From Nitrospinaceae bacterium (GTDB lineage Bacteria > Nitrospinota > Nitrospinia > Nitrospinales > VA-1): a DNA stretch of 39,705 nt. The translations under genes were made by a program, and so were the position numbers. Location of the stretch: positions 1 through 39,705 of the forward strand of contig JAJDAV010000093.1 in the NCBI GenBank assembly GCA_029261695.1, in the 5' to 3' direction. The notes beneath the pieces are model-generated. The model saw only the letters and a program-made list of their open reading frames with translations. It searched no databases and was not told the DNA's origin. How positions within the stretch are numbered: position 1 is the first letter of the stretch; every line of letters starts with the position of its first letter. This document shows positions 8,129 through 16,058 of this stretch, piece after piece.

Positions 8129-9223
8129 ATGAATAACCCATTTATGCTCAGAGCTCTGGAATTAGCTCGTAAGGGGAAGACGTCTCCAAATCCAATGGTG
8201 GGAGCGGTGTTGGTCAAGAAAGGGCGCATCATCGCGGAAGGTTTTCATGCATACGCTGGAGGGCCGCATGCTGAAGTGGTAGCCTTAAGGAAAGCCGGTA
8301 ATAAAGCAAGAGGCGCGGACCTATATGTAAGCCTTGAACCTTGTTGTCACATGGGCCGAACGCCGCCCTGCACCGATGCGATTATACAAGCGGGAGTGGG
8401 CCGCGTATTTGCGGGAATGAAAGATCCTAATAAACTGGTTCAAGGTAAAGGCATCCGAGCATTAAAAGCGGCTGGAATAAAAGTTTCCTATGGCTTAATG
8501 AAAGACGAGTGCGAAAAATTGAATGAAGTTTTTGTGAAAGTAATGAAAACGGGAATGCCATTTGTCGCGATCAAAACCGCTATGTCACTGGATGGGAAAA
8601 TTGCTACAAGGCAAGGTGATTCGAAATGGATTTCGGGAGTAAAGGCGCGTGATTTTGTGCATGAATTGAGAAACCAAAACGACGCTATTCTTGTGGGAAC
8701 AAATACCGTCCTGAAAGACAACCCAGAGTTAACATGTAGATTGAAAAGAAAAGGAGCTCGGCATCCTGCTCGTATAATCTTGGATCGAAAAAATAGAATT
8801 CCCTTAAAGGCAAAAGTTTTTTCCAACGGAAAAACACAAAGGGTGATTTATGTTTCAGGGCCCAATCTCTCGGCAATAAGGAAGAAATCACTGCTAGGTA
8901 AAAACGTCGAGATTATTATAGGTAAAACTGGTAAGTCTGGATTTGATTTGAAGCACTTGATGAAAAATTTGGCTAAAAAAGATATGACATCGATTCTAAT
9001 TGAAGGTGGAGGCGAAATTAATGGCAGTGCTGTTTCCGCCGGAATCGTTGATCGAATCTATGCATTTATAAGTCCAATCCTGATAGGAGGGCATCAGGCC
9101 CCTGGTCCGATAGGAGGGATGGGTGTGTCTAAAATCGCCAAGGCAATAGGAATGAAGAATGTGAACGTTAAACAAATTGGAGAAGACCTACTGGTGGAGG
9201 CAGAACCATGTTCAGTGGAATAA
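8129..9223 (+). CDS. ribD: Bifunctional riboflavin biosynthesis deaminase/reductase RibD
   Basis: Catalyses the second and third steps of riboflavin synthesis from GTP: deamination of the diaminopyrimidine and NADPH reduction of the ribosyl side chain. The N-terminal deaminase carries TSPNPMVGAV, zinc/catalytic HAEVVAL and EPCCHMGRTPPC. The C-terminal reductase carries AMSLDGKIAT, GTNTVLKDNPELT and LIEGGGEING. The ATG at 128 bases... position 8129 gives 364 aa starting MNNPFMLRALELARKG, the usual RibD beginning; a TTG at 8117 is less likely. No convincing SD is present. It follows motB by 35 bases, leaving no room for an FMN riboswitch, and overlaps ribE by 16 bases, indicating translational coupling. 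Confidence 0.95.
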   Translation: MNNPFMLRALELARKGKTSPNPMVGAVLVKKGRIIAEGFHAYAGGPHAEVVALRKAGNKARGADLYVSLEPCCHMGRTPPCTDAIIQAGVGRVFAGMKDPNKLVQGKGIRALKAAGIKVSYGLMKDECEKLNEVFVKVMKTGMPFVAIKTAMSLDGKIATRQGDSKWISGVKARDFVHELRNQNDAILVGTNTVLKDNPELTCRLKRKGARHPARIILDRKNRIPLKAKVFSNGKTQRVIYVSGPNLSAIRKKSLLGKNVEIIIGKTGKSGFDLKHLMKNLAKKDMTSILIEGGGEINGSAVSAGIVDRIYAFISPILIGGHQAPGPIGGMGVSKIAKAIGMKNVNVKQIGEDLLVEAEPCSVE

Positions 9224-9855
9224 TTGAGTCTATGGGAACCGTGCGCGAATTTGTGCAGGGAAAGGAAAGTGCGGCAATGGTTGTTGAAACCGATAATAAT
9301 TTCTCTGGTTTGGAAGATGGGGAGAGTATTGCGGTTAATGGAGTTTGTCTCACTGTCGTGGAGTTTGATGCTTCCACATTTAGAATGGATTTGGGGACGG
9401 AAACTTTGAACAAAACCAGCTTCAAAAATACCAAAGCAGGAGACCGCGTGAATCTGGAAAGGTCATTAACGCCTTCCACCAAAATCAGTGGTCATTTTGT
9501 AAGTGGACATATTGATCAAGTGGGAGAGGTAGCGACCATTGAAGAAAAACCAGGGGAGGTTTTGTTGCAGTTTTCTCATCCTCCTTTTCTCAGTCCTTAC
9601 ATTATGGAGAAAGGCTCCATTGCTTTAGATGGAATCAGCCTCACAGTTTTTAATTGTAAGGAAAATCGCTTTAATGTTTCGATTATTCCGTTTACCTGGG
9701 AGCATACAAACTTAAGCACTAGAAAAATAGGCGATTTAATAAATATCGAATGTGATATGATTGGAAAATACGTATATAAAGCATGTGAAACTTTGATGAA
9801 TCCGGAAGCAACCGGGCCTGTATTGGATTTTTTGCGGCAACAGGGAAAGGATTAA
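9208..9855 (+). CDS. ribE: Riboflavin synthase alpha subunit
   Basis: Dismutates two molecules of 6,7-dimethyl-8-ribityllumazine to riboflavin and the diaminouracil precursor. 215 residues with the two internal beta-barrel repeats of the family: MFSGIIES and [13 protein letters not shown] in the first, and GHIDQVG and [13 protein letters not shown] in the second. GGAGG at 9196-9200, inside the end of ribD, sits seven bases before the ATG, and the gene overlaps ribD by 16 bases. ribBA begins on the base after its stop codon. Length and motifs are typical. The gene is also called ribC in some species. Confidence 0.96.
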   Translation: MFSGIIESMGTVREFVQGKESAAMVVETDNNFSGLEDGESIAVNGVCLTVVEFDASTFRMDLGTETLNKTSFKNTKAGDRVNLERSLTPSTKISGHFVSGHIDQVGEVATIEEKPGEVLLQFSHPPFLSPYIMEKGSIALDGISLTVFNCKENRFNVSIIPFTWEHTNLSTRKIGDLINIECDMIGKYVYKACETLMNPEATGPVLDFLRQQGKD

Positions 9856-11067
9856 ATGGGAAAAGAATTTAGCACTATAGAAGAAGCTATTGAGGATGTT
9901 CGGCAGGGAAAAATGATTGTCATCGTCGACGATGAAGACCGTGAAAACGAAGGCGATTTGATGATTGCTGCTGAAAAAGCCACTCCAGAACTTATTAATT
10001 TTATGGCGCGTTTCGGGAGGGGATTGATCTGTTTGACACTGACTGAAAAGAGAACCAAAGAGCTGGGTCTCTCTATGATGGTGGATGATAATGAATCGGC
10101 TTTTGAAACACCCTTCACCGTTTCGATTGATGCGCGGCATGGAATCAGTACAGGTATTTCGGCTGCGGATCGTGCTCATACTATCAAAGTTGCTATAGAT
10201 CCTGATGCATCCAAAGCGGACTTGGTAAAGCCCGGCCACATTTTCCCTTTAAGAGCTAAGGATGGTGGAGTGTTGGTGCGTATGGGCCAAACCGAGGCTT
10301 CTGTTGATATCTCAAGAATTGCAGGGTTGAATCCCTACGGAGTGATCTGCGAAATAATGAATGAAGATGGGACCATGGCGCGGGTTCCTCATCTGAAAGA
10401 GTTTATTAAAGAGCATGACCTTAAAATGATTACTGTAAAAGATTTGGCCGAGTATCGTCTCATGAAAGAGGCCTTGGTAGAAGAAGTTACTTCAACCATT
10501 TTGCCAACGCATTCGGGGGAATTTAAGTCGGTTGCTTTTAAAAATTTATTGGACGATCAAGTTCATATTGCTTTGGTAAAAGGTGAGATTGATAAAGAAA
10601 AACCGATACTGGTTCGGGTGCATTCGCAATGTTTGACCGGTGATGTTTTTGGCTCCTACCGTTGCGATTGTGGAGAACAACTCCAAAAATCTATGGAAAT
10701 GATTGAGCAAGAGGGGTCAGGCGTCTTGCTTTATCTTTATCAGGAAGGAAGAGGCATTGGCATTGTTAATAAGCTAAAGGCTTATGCATTGCAAGATGAG
10801 GGAAAAGATACAGTTCAAGCAAATGAGGCATTGGGATTCAAACCAGACCTTAGGGATTATGGGATTGGCGCTCAAATTCTTCGTAAACTTGGGCTGGGAA
10901 AAATCCGCATCATGACAAATAACCCCAGAAAAATTGTGGGGCTGGAAGGGTATGGGTTGCAACTAGTAGAACGGGTCCCTATAGAGGTGCAAGCGAAAAA
11001 GGACAATCTCAAATACCTTCGCACCAAGCAGGAAAAATTGGGCCATATCTTTCAGAATATCAAGTGA
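9856..11067 (+). CDS. ribBA: Bifunctional 3,4-dihydroxy-2-butanone-4-phosphate synthase / GTP cyclohydrolase II
   Basis: 403 residues, full length for fused RibBA. The N-terminal half makes the four-carbon unit from ribulose 5-phosphate, with [11 protein letters not shown] and [15 protein letters not shown]. The C-terminal half is GTP cyclohydrolase II, the first committed step from GTP; its zinc cysteines are seen in [17 protein letters not shown], and the catalytic region in [14 protein letters not shown] and TNNPRKI. Both halves look intact. The start codon follows the ribE stop directly (TAAATGG). ribH follows after nine bases. Together with ribD, ribE and ribH this completes the conserved riboflavin enzymes. 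Confidence 0.96.
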   Translation: MGKEFSTIEEAIEDVRQGKMIVIVDDEDRENEGDLMIAAEKATPELINFMARFGRGLICLTLTEKRTKELGLSMMVDDNESAFETPFTVSIDARHGISTGISAADRAHTIKVAIDPDASKADLVKPGHIFPLRAKDGGVLVRMGQTEASVDISRIAGLNPYGVICEIMNEDGTMARVPHLKEFIKEHDLKMITVKDLAEYRLMKEALVEEVTSTILPTHSGEFKSVAFKNLLDDQVHIALVKGEIDKEKPILVRVHSQCLTGDVFGSYRCDCGEQLQKSMEMIEQEGSGVLLYLYQEGRGIGIVNKLKAYALQDEGKDTVQANEALGFKPDLRDYGIGAQILRKLGLGKIRIMTNNPRKIVGLEGYGLQLVERVPIEVQAKKDNLKYLRTKQEKLGHIFQNIK

Positions 11068-11076
11068 GCCTTGAAA

Positions 11077-11541
11077 ATGGTTGAAATTATTGAAGGGGAC
11101 CAAAATGCCCAAGGCCTTCGATTCGGAGTAGTGGTCAGTCGGTTTAACGACTTCATTACCAGTAATCTTTTGACCGGTGCTTTGGATGCTTTTAAGGAGT
11201 CTGGTGTTGCAGACGACGATTTAAAAGTTGTTCGGGTTCCAGGTGCTTTCGAAGTTCCGCAAGCGGCTAAGAAGTTGTGTTCCAGCGGAAGCTTTGATGC
11301 GATTGTTGGCCTTGGCTGTGTGATTCGGGGGGAAACTTCGCATTTTGACTATATATGCAATGAAGCTAGCAGGGGTATAGGTCAGCTAGGTTTGGATTTT
11401 AATATACCCGTTTTATTTGGAGTCTTGACAACAGAAAATTTGGAGCAAGCGGTTGCGCGCTCTGGACCCGACTCCTCTAATAAAGGTCGCGAAACAGCCT
11501 TGGCTGCAATTGAAATGGCTACACTTTATAAAAAGCTCTAA
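11077..11541 (+). CDS. ribH: 6,7-dimethyl-8-ribityllumazine synthase
   Basis: Condenses the ribityl-aminopyrimidine with dihydroxybutanone phosphate, the penultimate step of riboflavin synthesis, and usually forms 60-subunit or pentameric shells. Motifs seen: SRFNDFITSNLL, RVPGAFEVPQAA, VIRGETSHFDYI and PVLFGVLTTENLEQA. The start is taken as ATG 11077 (154 aa), with GTGAG at 11064-11068 eight bases upstream. The TTG at 11071 is too close to that site. The stop overlaps the nusB start by one base (TAATG). Confidence 0.95.
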   Translation: MVEIIEGDQNAQGLRFGVVVSRFNDFITSNLLTGALDAFKESGVADDDLKVVRVPGAFEVPQAAKKLCSSGSFDAIVGLGCVIRGETSHFDYICNEASRGIGQLGLDFNIPVLFGVLTTENLEQAVARSGPDSSNKGRETALAAIEMATLYKKL

Positions 11542-11963
11542 TGATGAAAATGGGAAAACGTCGTGCAGCCAGAGAATTGGCATTGAAATTTTTATATCAG
11601 ACCGAATTTAATTCTGAAAGTCCTGATGCAGAGTTGAACTCCTTTTGCGATAGAGCAAAGGTTAGTGAAGAAATTCAGAATTTTACGCAGGCCTTGATTA
11701 AAAGACTTTTATTGCATGAAAAAGAAATAGATGAATTGTTAAAAAAGATAAGCGCCAATTGGGCTCCGGACCGGATGGCAATTATTGATAAAAATATTCT
11801 TCGCCTGGGAATTTGTGAGCTTTTGTTTGATTCAACGACCCCTCCAAAAGTTGTGATTAATGAGGCGGTAGAAATTGCAAAAAGGTTTGGAACCGAAGAA
11901 TCCCCCGATTTTATAAATGGGATTTTGGATAAGATATTTAAAGATTCAAAGGTCGTTCCCTAG
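11541..11963 (+). CDS. nusB: Transcription antitermination factor NusB
   Basis: 140 residues, all helical, with the family's N-terminal RRAARELALKFLYQ and the C-terminal VVINEAVEIAKRFG and PDFINGILDKI. NusB binds boxA RNA with NusE/S10 in rRNA antitermination. Its place after ribH is a common arrangement in bacteria and supports the call. The start overlaps the ribH stop by one base; Met codons also occur two and four codons in, so the exact N-terminus is uncertain by a few residues. Confidence 0.94.
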   Translation: MMKMGKRRAARELALKFLYQTEFNSESPDAELNSFCDRAKVSEEIQNFTQALIKRLLLHEKEIDELLKKISANWAPDRMAIIDKNILRLGICELLFDSTTPPKVVINEAVEIAKRFGTEESPDFINGILDKIFKDSKVVP

Positions 11964-11973
11964 AACTCGCAAC

Positions 11974-12702
11974 ATGCGATATATTGTCTTCTCAGATCTC
12001 CACAGTAATCTCGAAGCCTTACTCCAATTTGAAAAAGAAATTGCCTCGATAAGCTATGATCGCCTTGTGTGTTTGGGGGATATTGTTGGCTATGGGGCCG
12101 ACCCTAACCTTTGTGTCGACTGGGTCAGAGAAAATGTGGATTTTACCATTGCAGGAAACCATGACTTTGCTGTGGTGAAAAAAACAGATACTTCCTATTT
12201 CAATTCTTATGCGCTTAAGGCCTGCGAGTGGACCCGAAAAATTCTAACCGCTGAAAATAAAACTTTTCTTGAGTCCTTGCCAATGGATAAGGAAGAGGAC
12301 GATATTTACTGGGTGCATGCTTCACCTTACCAACCTAAAAGATGGCACTATATTTATAATAAAAGAGGGGCCGAAAAGCATTTTTGGAGTTTTGATGCGT
12401 CTATTTGTTTTGTTGGGCATTCTCATAAACCTGTCATTCTAGAACAAAAACCCAATAGTGAAATCAACGACTATGTAACTGATGTATGGAATATCGAACC
12501 TGAAAACCGTTATATTTTTAATGATGGAAGCCTGGGCCAACCTCGTGACGGGAATCCAAAGGCGACTTATATCCTATACGATTCGGAAGAGCACACCGTT
12601 GAATTCAAGAGGTTTGATTACGAATTATCACTCACCCAAAGCAAAATTATTGAAAATGGACTTCCTGCCTACCTTGCCAATCGCCTTGCTTTGGGGGAAT
12701 GA
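11974..12702 (+). CDS. Calcineurin-like metallophosphoesterase family protein
   Basis: 242 residues with all the metal-binding motifs of the family in order: FSDLHSN, GDIVGYGADP, GNHDF, WVHASP and GHSHKP. The members most like it are small cytoplasmic phosphodiesterases of the YfcE/MJ0936 or diadenosine-tetraphosphatase-like groups; the substrate cannot be set from sequence. ATG 11974 (MRYIVFSDLHSN) is chosen because it places the first motif at the N-terminus as usual and starts ten bases after nusB. A longer in-frame start at 11917 would overlap nusB. It is likely the last gene of the motAB-rib-nusB operon, since a new promoter lies just downstream. Confidence 0.88.
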   Translation: MRYIVFSDLHSNLEALLQFEKEIASISYDRLVCLGDIVGYGADPNLCVDWVRENVDFTIAGNHDFAVVKKTDTSYFNSYALKACEWTRKILTAENKTFLESLPMDKEEDDIYWVHASPYQPKRWHYIYNKRGAEKHFWSFDASICFVGHSHKPVILEQKPNSEINDYVTDVWNIEPENRYIFNDGSLGQPRDGNPKATYILYDSEEHTVEFKRFDYELSLTQSKIIENGLPAYLANRLALGE

Positions 12703-12770
12703 CTGAATTTATTCTTAATTATATTAACTGTGGTCCTATCAGAACTCCGTTAAGTAAAGGAAATGGTTTA

Positions 12771-12799
12771 TTGACCCAGAAAAGGGGAAGTGGTATATT
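12771..12799 (+). promoter_or_regulatory. Predicted sigma70 promoter for the amidase/der unit
   Basis: TTGACC (12771-12776) and TATATT (12794-12799) are separated by exactly 17 bases. The start point would be near 12805. This lies inside the open frame that extends upstream of the amidase, so a transcript from here could only use the internal Met codons at 12864 or 12873. Confidence 0.65.
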
Positions 12800-12863
12800 T
12801 AAATCAAGAAACTTCAATAAAATTAATAACTTAAGTGTTGATCCTCTCCTTTTTTTAGACGAA

Positions 12864-14414
12864 ATGGCTGGCATGCGTTCTCTAATTTCAAAGATAATTA
12901 TAGCTGTTTTTGCTTTTGGGCTGCTTTTTCCCCAGGTAAATTTTGTTTATGCAGCTTCTGCAAGTGACTTGTATTTCGAGGCACAAAAATCTTTTTATTC
13001 CCTCAAGGCTTCTCCTGAAAAACAAAAGTTCCGGCATCATTGGATGAAAACCATAAAATTGTTTGCCAAGGTGGTCGATCGTTTTCCAAAGAGCAAGGAG
13101 GCTTACAAAGCAGAATTCACTACTGGAAAATTGTACGAAGGGTTGAATGCTGTTTCAAAAAATTCAAAAGATTTGGATCGGGCGATTCATCATTACAATA
13201 ATGTCTCGGCTAATTATCAGCCTGCAAATCTTTCCGATGACGCTTTGTTTCGAGTAGCAGAGTTACATTTTGTAAAAAGAAATTTTAATGCGGCATCTGA
13301 TACTTTTAAAAAAGTAGTTCAAAAATATCCTGAAGGTGATCAGGCAAGAAAAGCTCAGGAGAAATATAAAAGTATCAGGGTAGCCGCAAAAATCAAAGAT
13401 ACCCCGAAGTATCCAGCGATTGTTAAACAGAGCCAGCCAAAACCCATTGCCCCTCCTAAGAAAGATATTCCGGTTAAAATGGCATCTGCGGTTGTTTCAG
13501 ATAAGAAAAAGATTGTAGCGGAATTCAAAGAGAAAACTCAAAAGCCGGTTGTAAAAAAAATAAAACAAGTTGTACCCGCGCAGCCCAGGAAAAAAGTGCC
13601 AGAGGTAGTTGTAAGGCAGGCTAAAAAAGCCCAAGCTGCCCCTGTCTCCAAGAAAAGGAGAAATATCAAAGATGGTTTTGGAAGGGGATATTTATATAAT
13701 CCTAAAATACCAAAACGCAAACAAATTGAGGCGCCTTTGATTGTCGTAGATGCCGGGCATGGTGGAAAAGATCACGGTGCCATGAGTGCTTCTGGAATCA
13801 AGGAGAAAGATGTCAATATTAAGATTGCTAAGCATGTAAAAACTATTCTTGTGAACCGGTATAAGTATCGGGTGGTTATGACAAGAAAAGACGATACATT
13901 TATCCCTTTAAAAGATAGAAGCAAAATTTCGAATAAGCGGGATGCCGATTTGTTTGTATCTATTCATGCGAATGCGGCAAAAAGAAAATCTGCGCATGGC
14001 ATTGAAACCTATTTTCTGGGGACCTCTCATAATGAACAAGCTTTGGAAACTGCCGCCCGTGAAAATGGGGAACTGGTTAAATCTGTAAAGGATGACCAGG
14101 TTCAGCAAATTCTAGCCAGCCTGATAACCACTACAAAAATTAATGATTCATCCCGATTGGCCGGACGGGTTCAGGAAAATCTTTACAGATCTTCTAAAAA
14201 GAAAAACAGAAACCTAAAAAATCTAGGTGTTAAAGAAGGACCTTTTTATGTTCTTCACGGTGCCGACATGCCCAGCATTCTTGTGGAAGTAGGTTTTTTA
14301 ACTAATAAAAAAGAAGCAAGGATGTTATCGAAGCCGGACTATTTATACAGACTGGCATCATCCATTGCTGAGGGTATTCATAAATATCTACAGGATAAAG
14401 GTCCTTCAATCTAA
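12864..14414 (+). CDS. N-acetylmuramoyl-L-alanine amidase (Amidase_3) with N-terminal TPR-like domain
   Basis: Cell-wall hydrolase that cleaves the bond between muramic acid and the peptide stem. From 12864 it is 516 aa: signal peptide (LISKIIIAVFAFGLLFPQ, cleavage likely after VYA), tetratricopeptide-like helices (about 35-170, with FKKVVQKYPEGDQARKA), a basic/proline-rich linker, then the Amidase_3 domain (about 290-510). Zinc ligands are visible in VVDAGHGG, the Glu of GIKEKD and the His of VSIHANA; the catalytic Glu is in LVEVGFLTN. The protein should be periplasmic. The frame is open back to 12699, but that reading hides the signal peptide behind 55 residues, and a promoter lies at 12771-12799, so 12864 or 12873 is preferred. 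der follows after five bases. Confidence 0.9.
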   Translation: MAGMRSLISKIIIAVFAFGLLFPQVNFVYAASASDLYFEAQKSFYSLKASPEKQKFRHHWMKTIKLFAKVVDRFPKSKEAYKAEFTTGKLYEGLNAVSKNSKDLDRAIHHYNNVSANYQPANLSDDALFRVAELHFVKRNFNAASDTFKKVVQKYPEGDQARKAQEKYKSIRVAAKIKDTPKYPAIVKQSQPKPIAPPKKDIPVKMASAVVSDKKKIVAEFKEKTQKPVVKKIKQVVPAQPRKKVPEVVVRQAKKAQAAPVSKKRRNIKDGFGRGYLYNPKIPKRKQIEAPLIVVDAGHGGKDHGAMSASGIKEKDVNIKIAKHVKTILVNRYKYRVVMTRKDDTFIPLKDRSKISNKRDADLFVSIHANAAKRKSAHGIETYFLGTSHNEQALETAARENGELVKSVKDDQVQQILASLITTTKINDSSRLAGRVQENLYRSSKKKNRNLKNLGVKEGPFYVLHGADMPSILVEVGFLTNKKEARMLSKPDYLYRLASSIAEGIHKYLQDKGPSI

Positions 14415-14419
14415 ACCGC

Positions 14420-15742
14420 ATGCCATCCCCCATTATTGCAATTGTTGGAAGAGCAAATGTTGGTAAATCTACTCTCTTCAACAAACTAACTCACAGTCGA
14501 TCAGCTATTGTTAATGACACCCCAGGTGTCACCCGAGACAGGATTTACGGTTCCGCCGAATTGGGAAACCGATCTGCCATGATCGTCGACACGGGGGGTG
14601 TTGATGTTGATCAAAGTAATCCGATAGAACTTCAAGTGGTGGAGCAGGGTAAATGGGCCAGAAACGAATCGGATTGTGTGATCGTAGTTGTAGATAATCG
14701 AGCAGGCCTGACTCCCCACGATCGTGAAATGGTTGATGAAATTCGAAAATCCGGAAAACCGTATTTGGTCGCAGTCAATAAAATTGATTCACCGTCCCAA
14801 CACAGCATCCTTCCTGAATTTAATGGGCTAGGAGTAAACAGTTTATTCCCCGTTTCTGCGGAACATGGGCACGGTTTATATGAATTGATCGAGGCTGTAG
14901 CTGACCTTCTTCCAGAAAATATTGAACCTGAAGAAGATAGCAAGGCGATAAGAATTGCGGTAATAGGCAGGCCTAATGTTGGAAAGTCTTCTCTGATTAA
15001 TACGCTTCTGGATTCAGATCGTTGTATTGTTTCGAATATTCCTGGGACAACCCGGGACTCTATTGACACATTCTTGCAAGCGAATGGTCAGGACTTTGTA
15101 TTAGTGGATACAGCAGGTATTCGTCGCAAAGGTAAGACGAAGCAGGTTCTGGATAAGTTCAGTGTGATCATGGCACTAAAGGCCCTGGATCGCTGTGATG
15201 TGGCTATCTTGTTGCTAGATGGGATGGAAATGATTACAGATCAAGATGCAACCGTTGCAGGATATGCTTTAGATCGAGGAAAGGGCTGCATCATTGTAGG
15301 AAATAAATGGGATTTAATGCGAGAAAAAGAATTGTCTTTTGAAGAATTTGAAGAGAGAGTTCGCTATAAATTGAAATTCCTTGAATACGCCCCGATTTTA
15401 ACGGTTTCTGCTAAATCAGGATTACGGGTTGATAAAATATTGCCGCAGGTTGAAAAAGTTTTTCAAGAATACTCTCGTAGAATATCAACCGGCCCATTGA
15501 ACGATTGTTTTGAAAAAGCCACTCAACGAAATCCTATGAGCAGTTATCGTGGGAAATTTTTGAAGATTTTTTATTCAACGCAAATTAAGAGTAAACCACC
15601 GACCATAAAATGTTTTTTAAATTTCCCGGAAGGCATACATTTTTCTTACCGGCGGTATTTGGTGAATAGCATTAGAAAAACATTTGGTTTGGAAGGGACG
15701 CCGGTTCGATTAATTTTGTCTCGCAAAAAGGAGGAACCTTGA
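14420..15742 (+). CDS. der: Ribosome-assembly GTPase Der (EngA)
   Basis: 440 residues, with the unique tandem G-domain layout. The first domain has GRANVGKSTLF, DTPGVTRDR, DTGGVD and NKID. The second has GRPNVGKSSL, IPGTTRDSID, DTAGIRRKGK and NKWDLM. A C-terminal KH-like domain of about 85 residues follows. Der acts in 50S subunit maturation and is essential in most bacteria. All motifs are intact and the length is typical. It probably shares the amidase promoter. Confidence 0.97.
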   Translation: MPSPIIAIVGRANVGKSTLFNKLTHSRSAIVNDTPGVTRDRIYGSAELGNRSAMIVDTGGVDVDQSNPIELQVVEQGKWARNESDCVIVVVDNRAGLTPHDREMVDEIRKSGKPYLVAVNKIDSPSQHSILPEFNGLGVNSLFPVSAEHGHGLYELIEAVADLLPENIEPEEDSKAIRIAVIGRPNVGKSSLINTLLDSDRCIVSNIPGTTRDSIDTFLQANGQDFVLVDTAGIRRKGKTKQVLDKFSVIMALKALDRCDVAILLLDGMEMITDQDATVAGYALDRGKGCIIVGNKWDLMREKELSFEEFEERVRYKLKFLEYAPILTVSAKSGLRVDKILPQVEKVFQEYSRRISTGPLNDCFEKATQRNPMSSYRGKFLKIFYSTQIKSKPPTIKCFLNFPEGIHFSYRRYLVNSIRKTFGLEGTPVRLILSRKKEEP

Positions 15743-15759
15743 TTTTTTGGGGTTCTTTT
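15732..15759 (+). terminator. Possible weak intrinsic terminator after der
   Basis: A seven-pair hairpin, AGGAACC (15732-15738) with GGTTCTT (15751-15757), includes one G-U pair and overlaps the der stop codon. It is followed by a short run of T. It is weak on both stem and tail. Confidence 0.3.
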
Positions 15760-16058
15760 GTATTGAATTCAAAAACTCTCAAAATAGAAGTTGGGCAGGT
15801 AATATTGGCTTTAACCTCAATAAAATGAATCGTGTTTGCTAATTGATCTAAAATAAATTGCTACAACCTCTAGCACAATCTCTTCTAAGTCCCCAAATTT
15901 ATTCAGTTTTTTTATCTCGCCAGTTCTCATAAACCTTTGACATTTGCCTTGAAATTTGGAATGGTTAAGGTTCTCAAGTTGATTGGATTCAGATTTTTTG
16001 TGATGTTTTCATTCCTGATGAATAGGTTGATTGCCGAATTCTTTGCAAGCGAGGAATT
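15743..16058. other. AT-rich intergenic stretch between der and the EF-G-like gene
   Basis: 316 bases without a supported gene or RNA. It holds the tail of the weak hairpin above and a consensus -35-like TTGACA at 15937-15942. The hexamer 17 bases downstream (AATGGT) is a poor -10, so I do not call a promoter. The EF-G-like gene presumably has its promoter here. Confidence 0.5.

Noticed and set aside
11917-11973. Longer N-terminus for the metallophosphoesterase
   Set aside because: It would overlap nusB and move the first metal motif away from its usual N-terminal place.
15937-15965. TTGACA upstream of the EF-G-like gene as a promoter
   Set aside because: The -35 is perfect but no acceptable -10 lies 16-18 bases away (AATGGT at 17).
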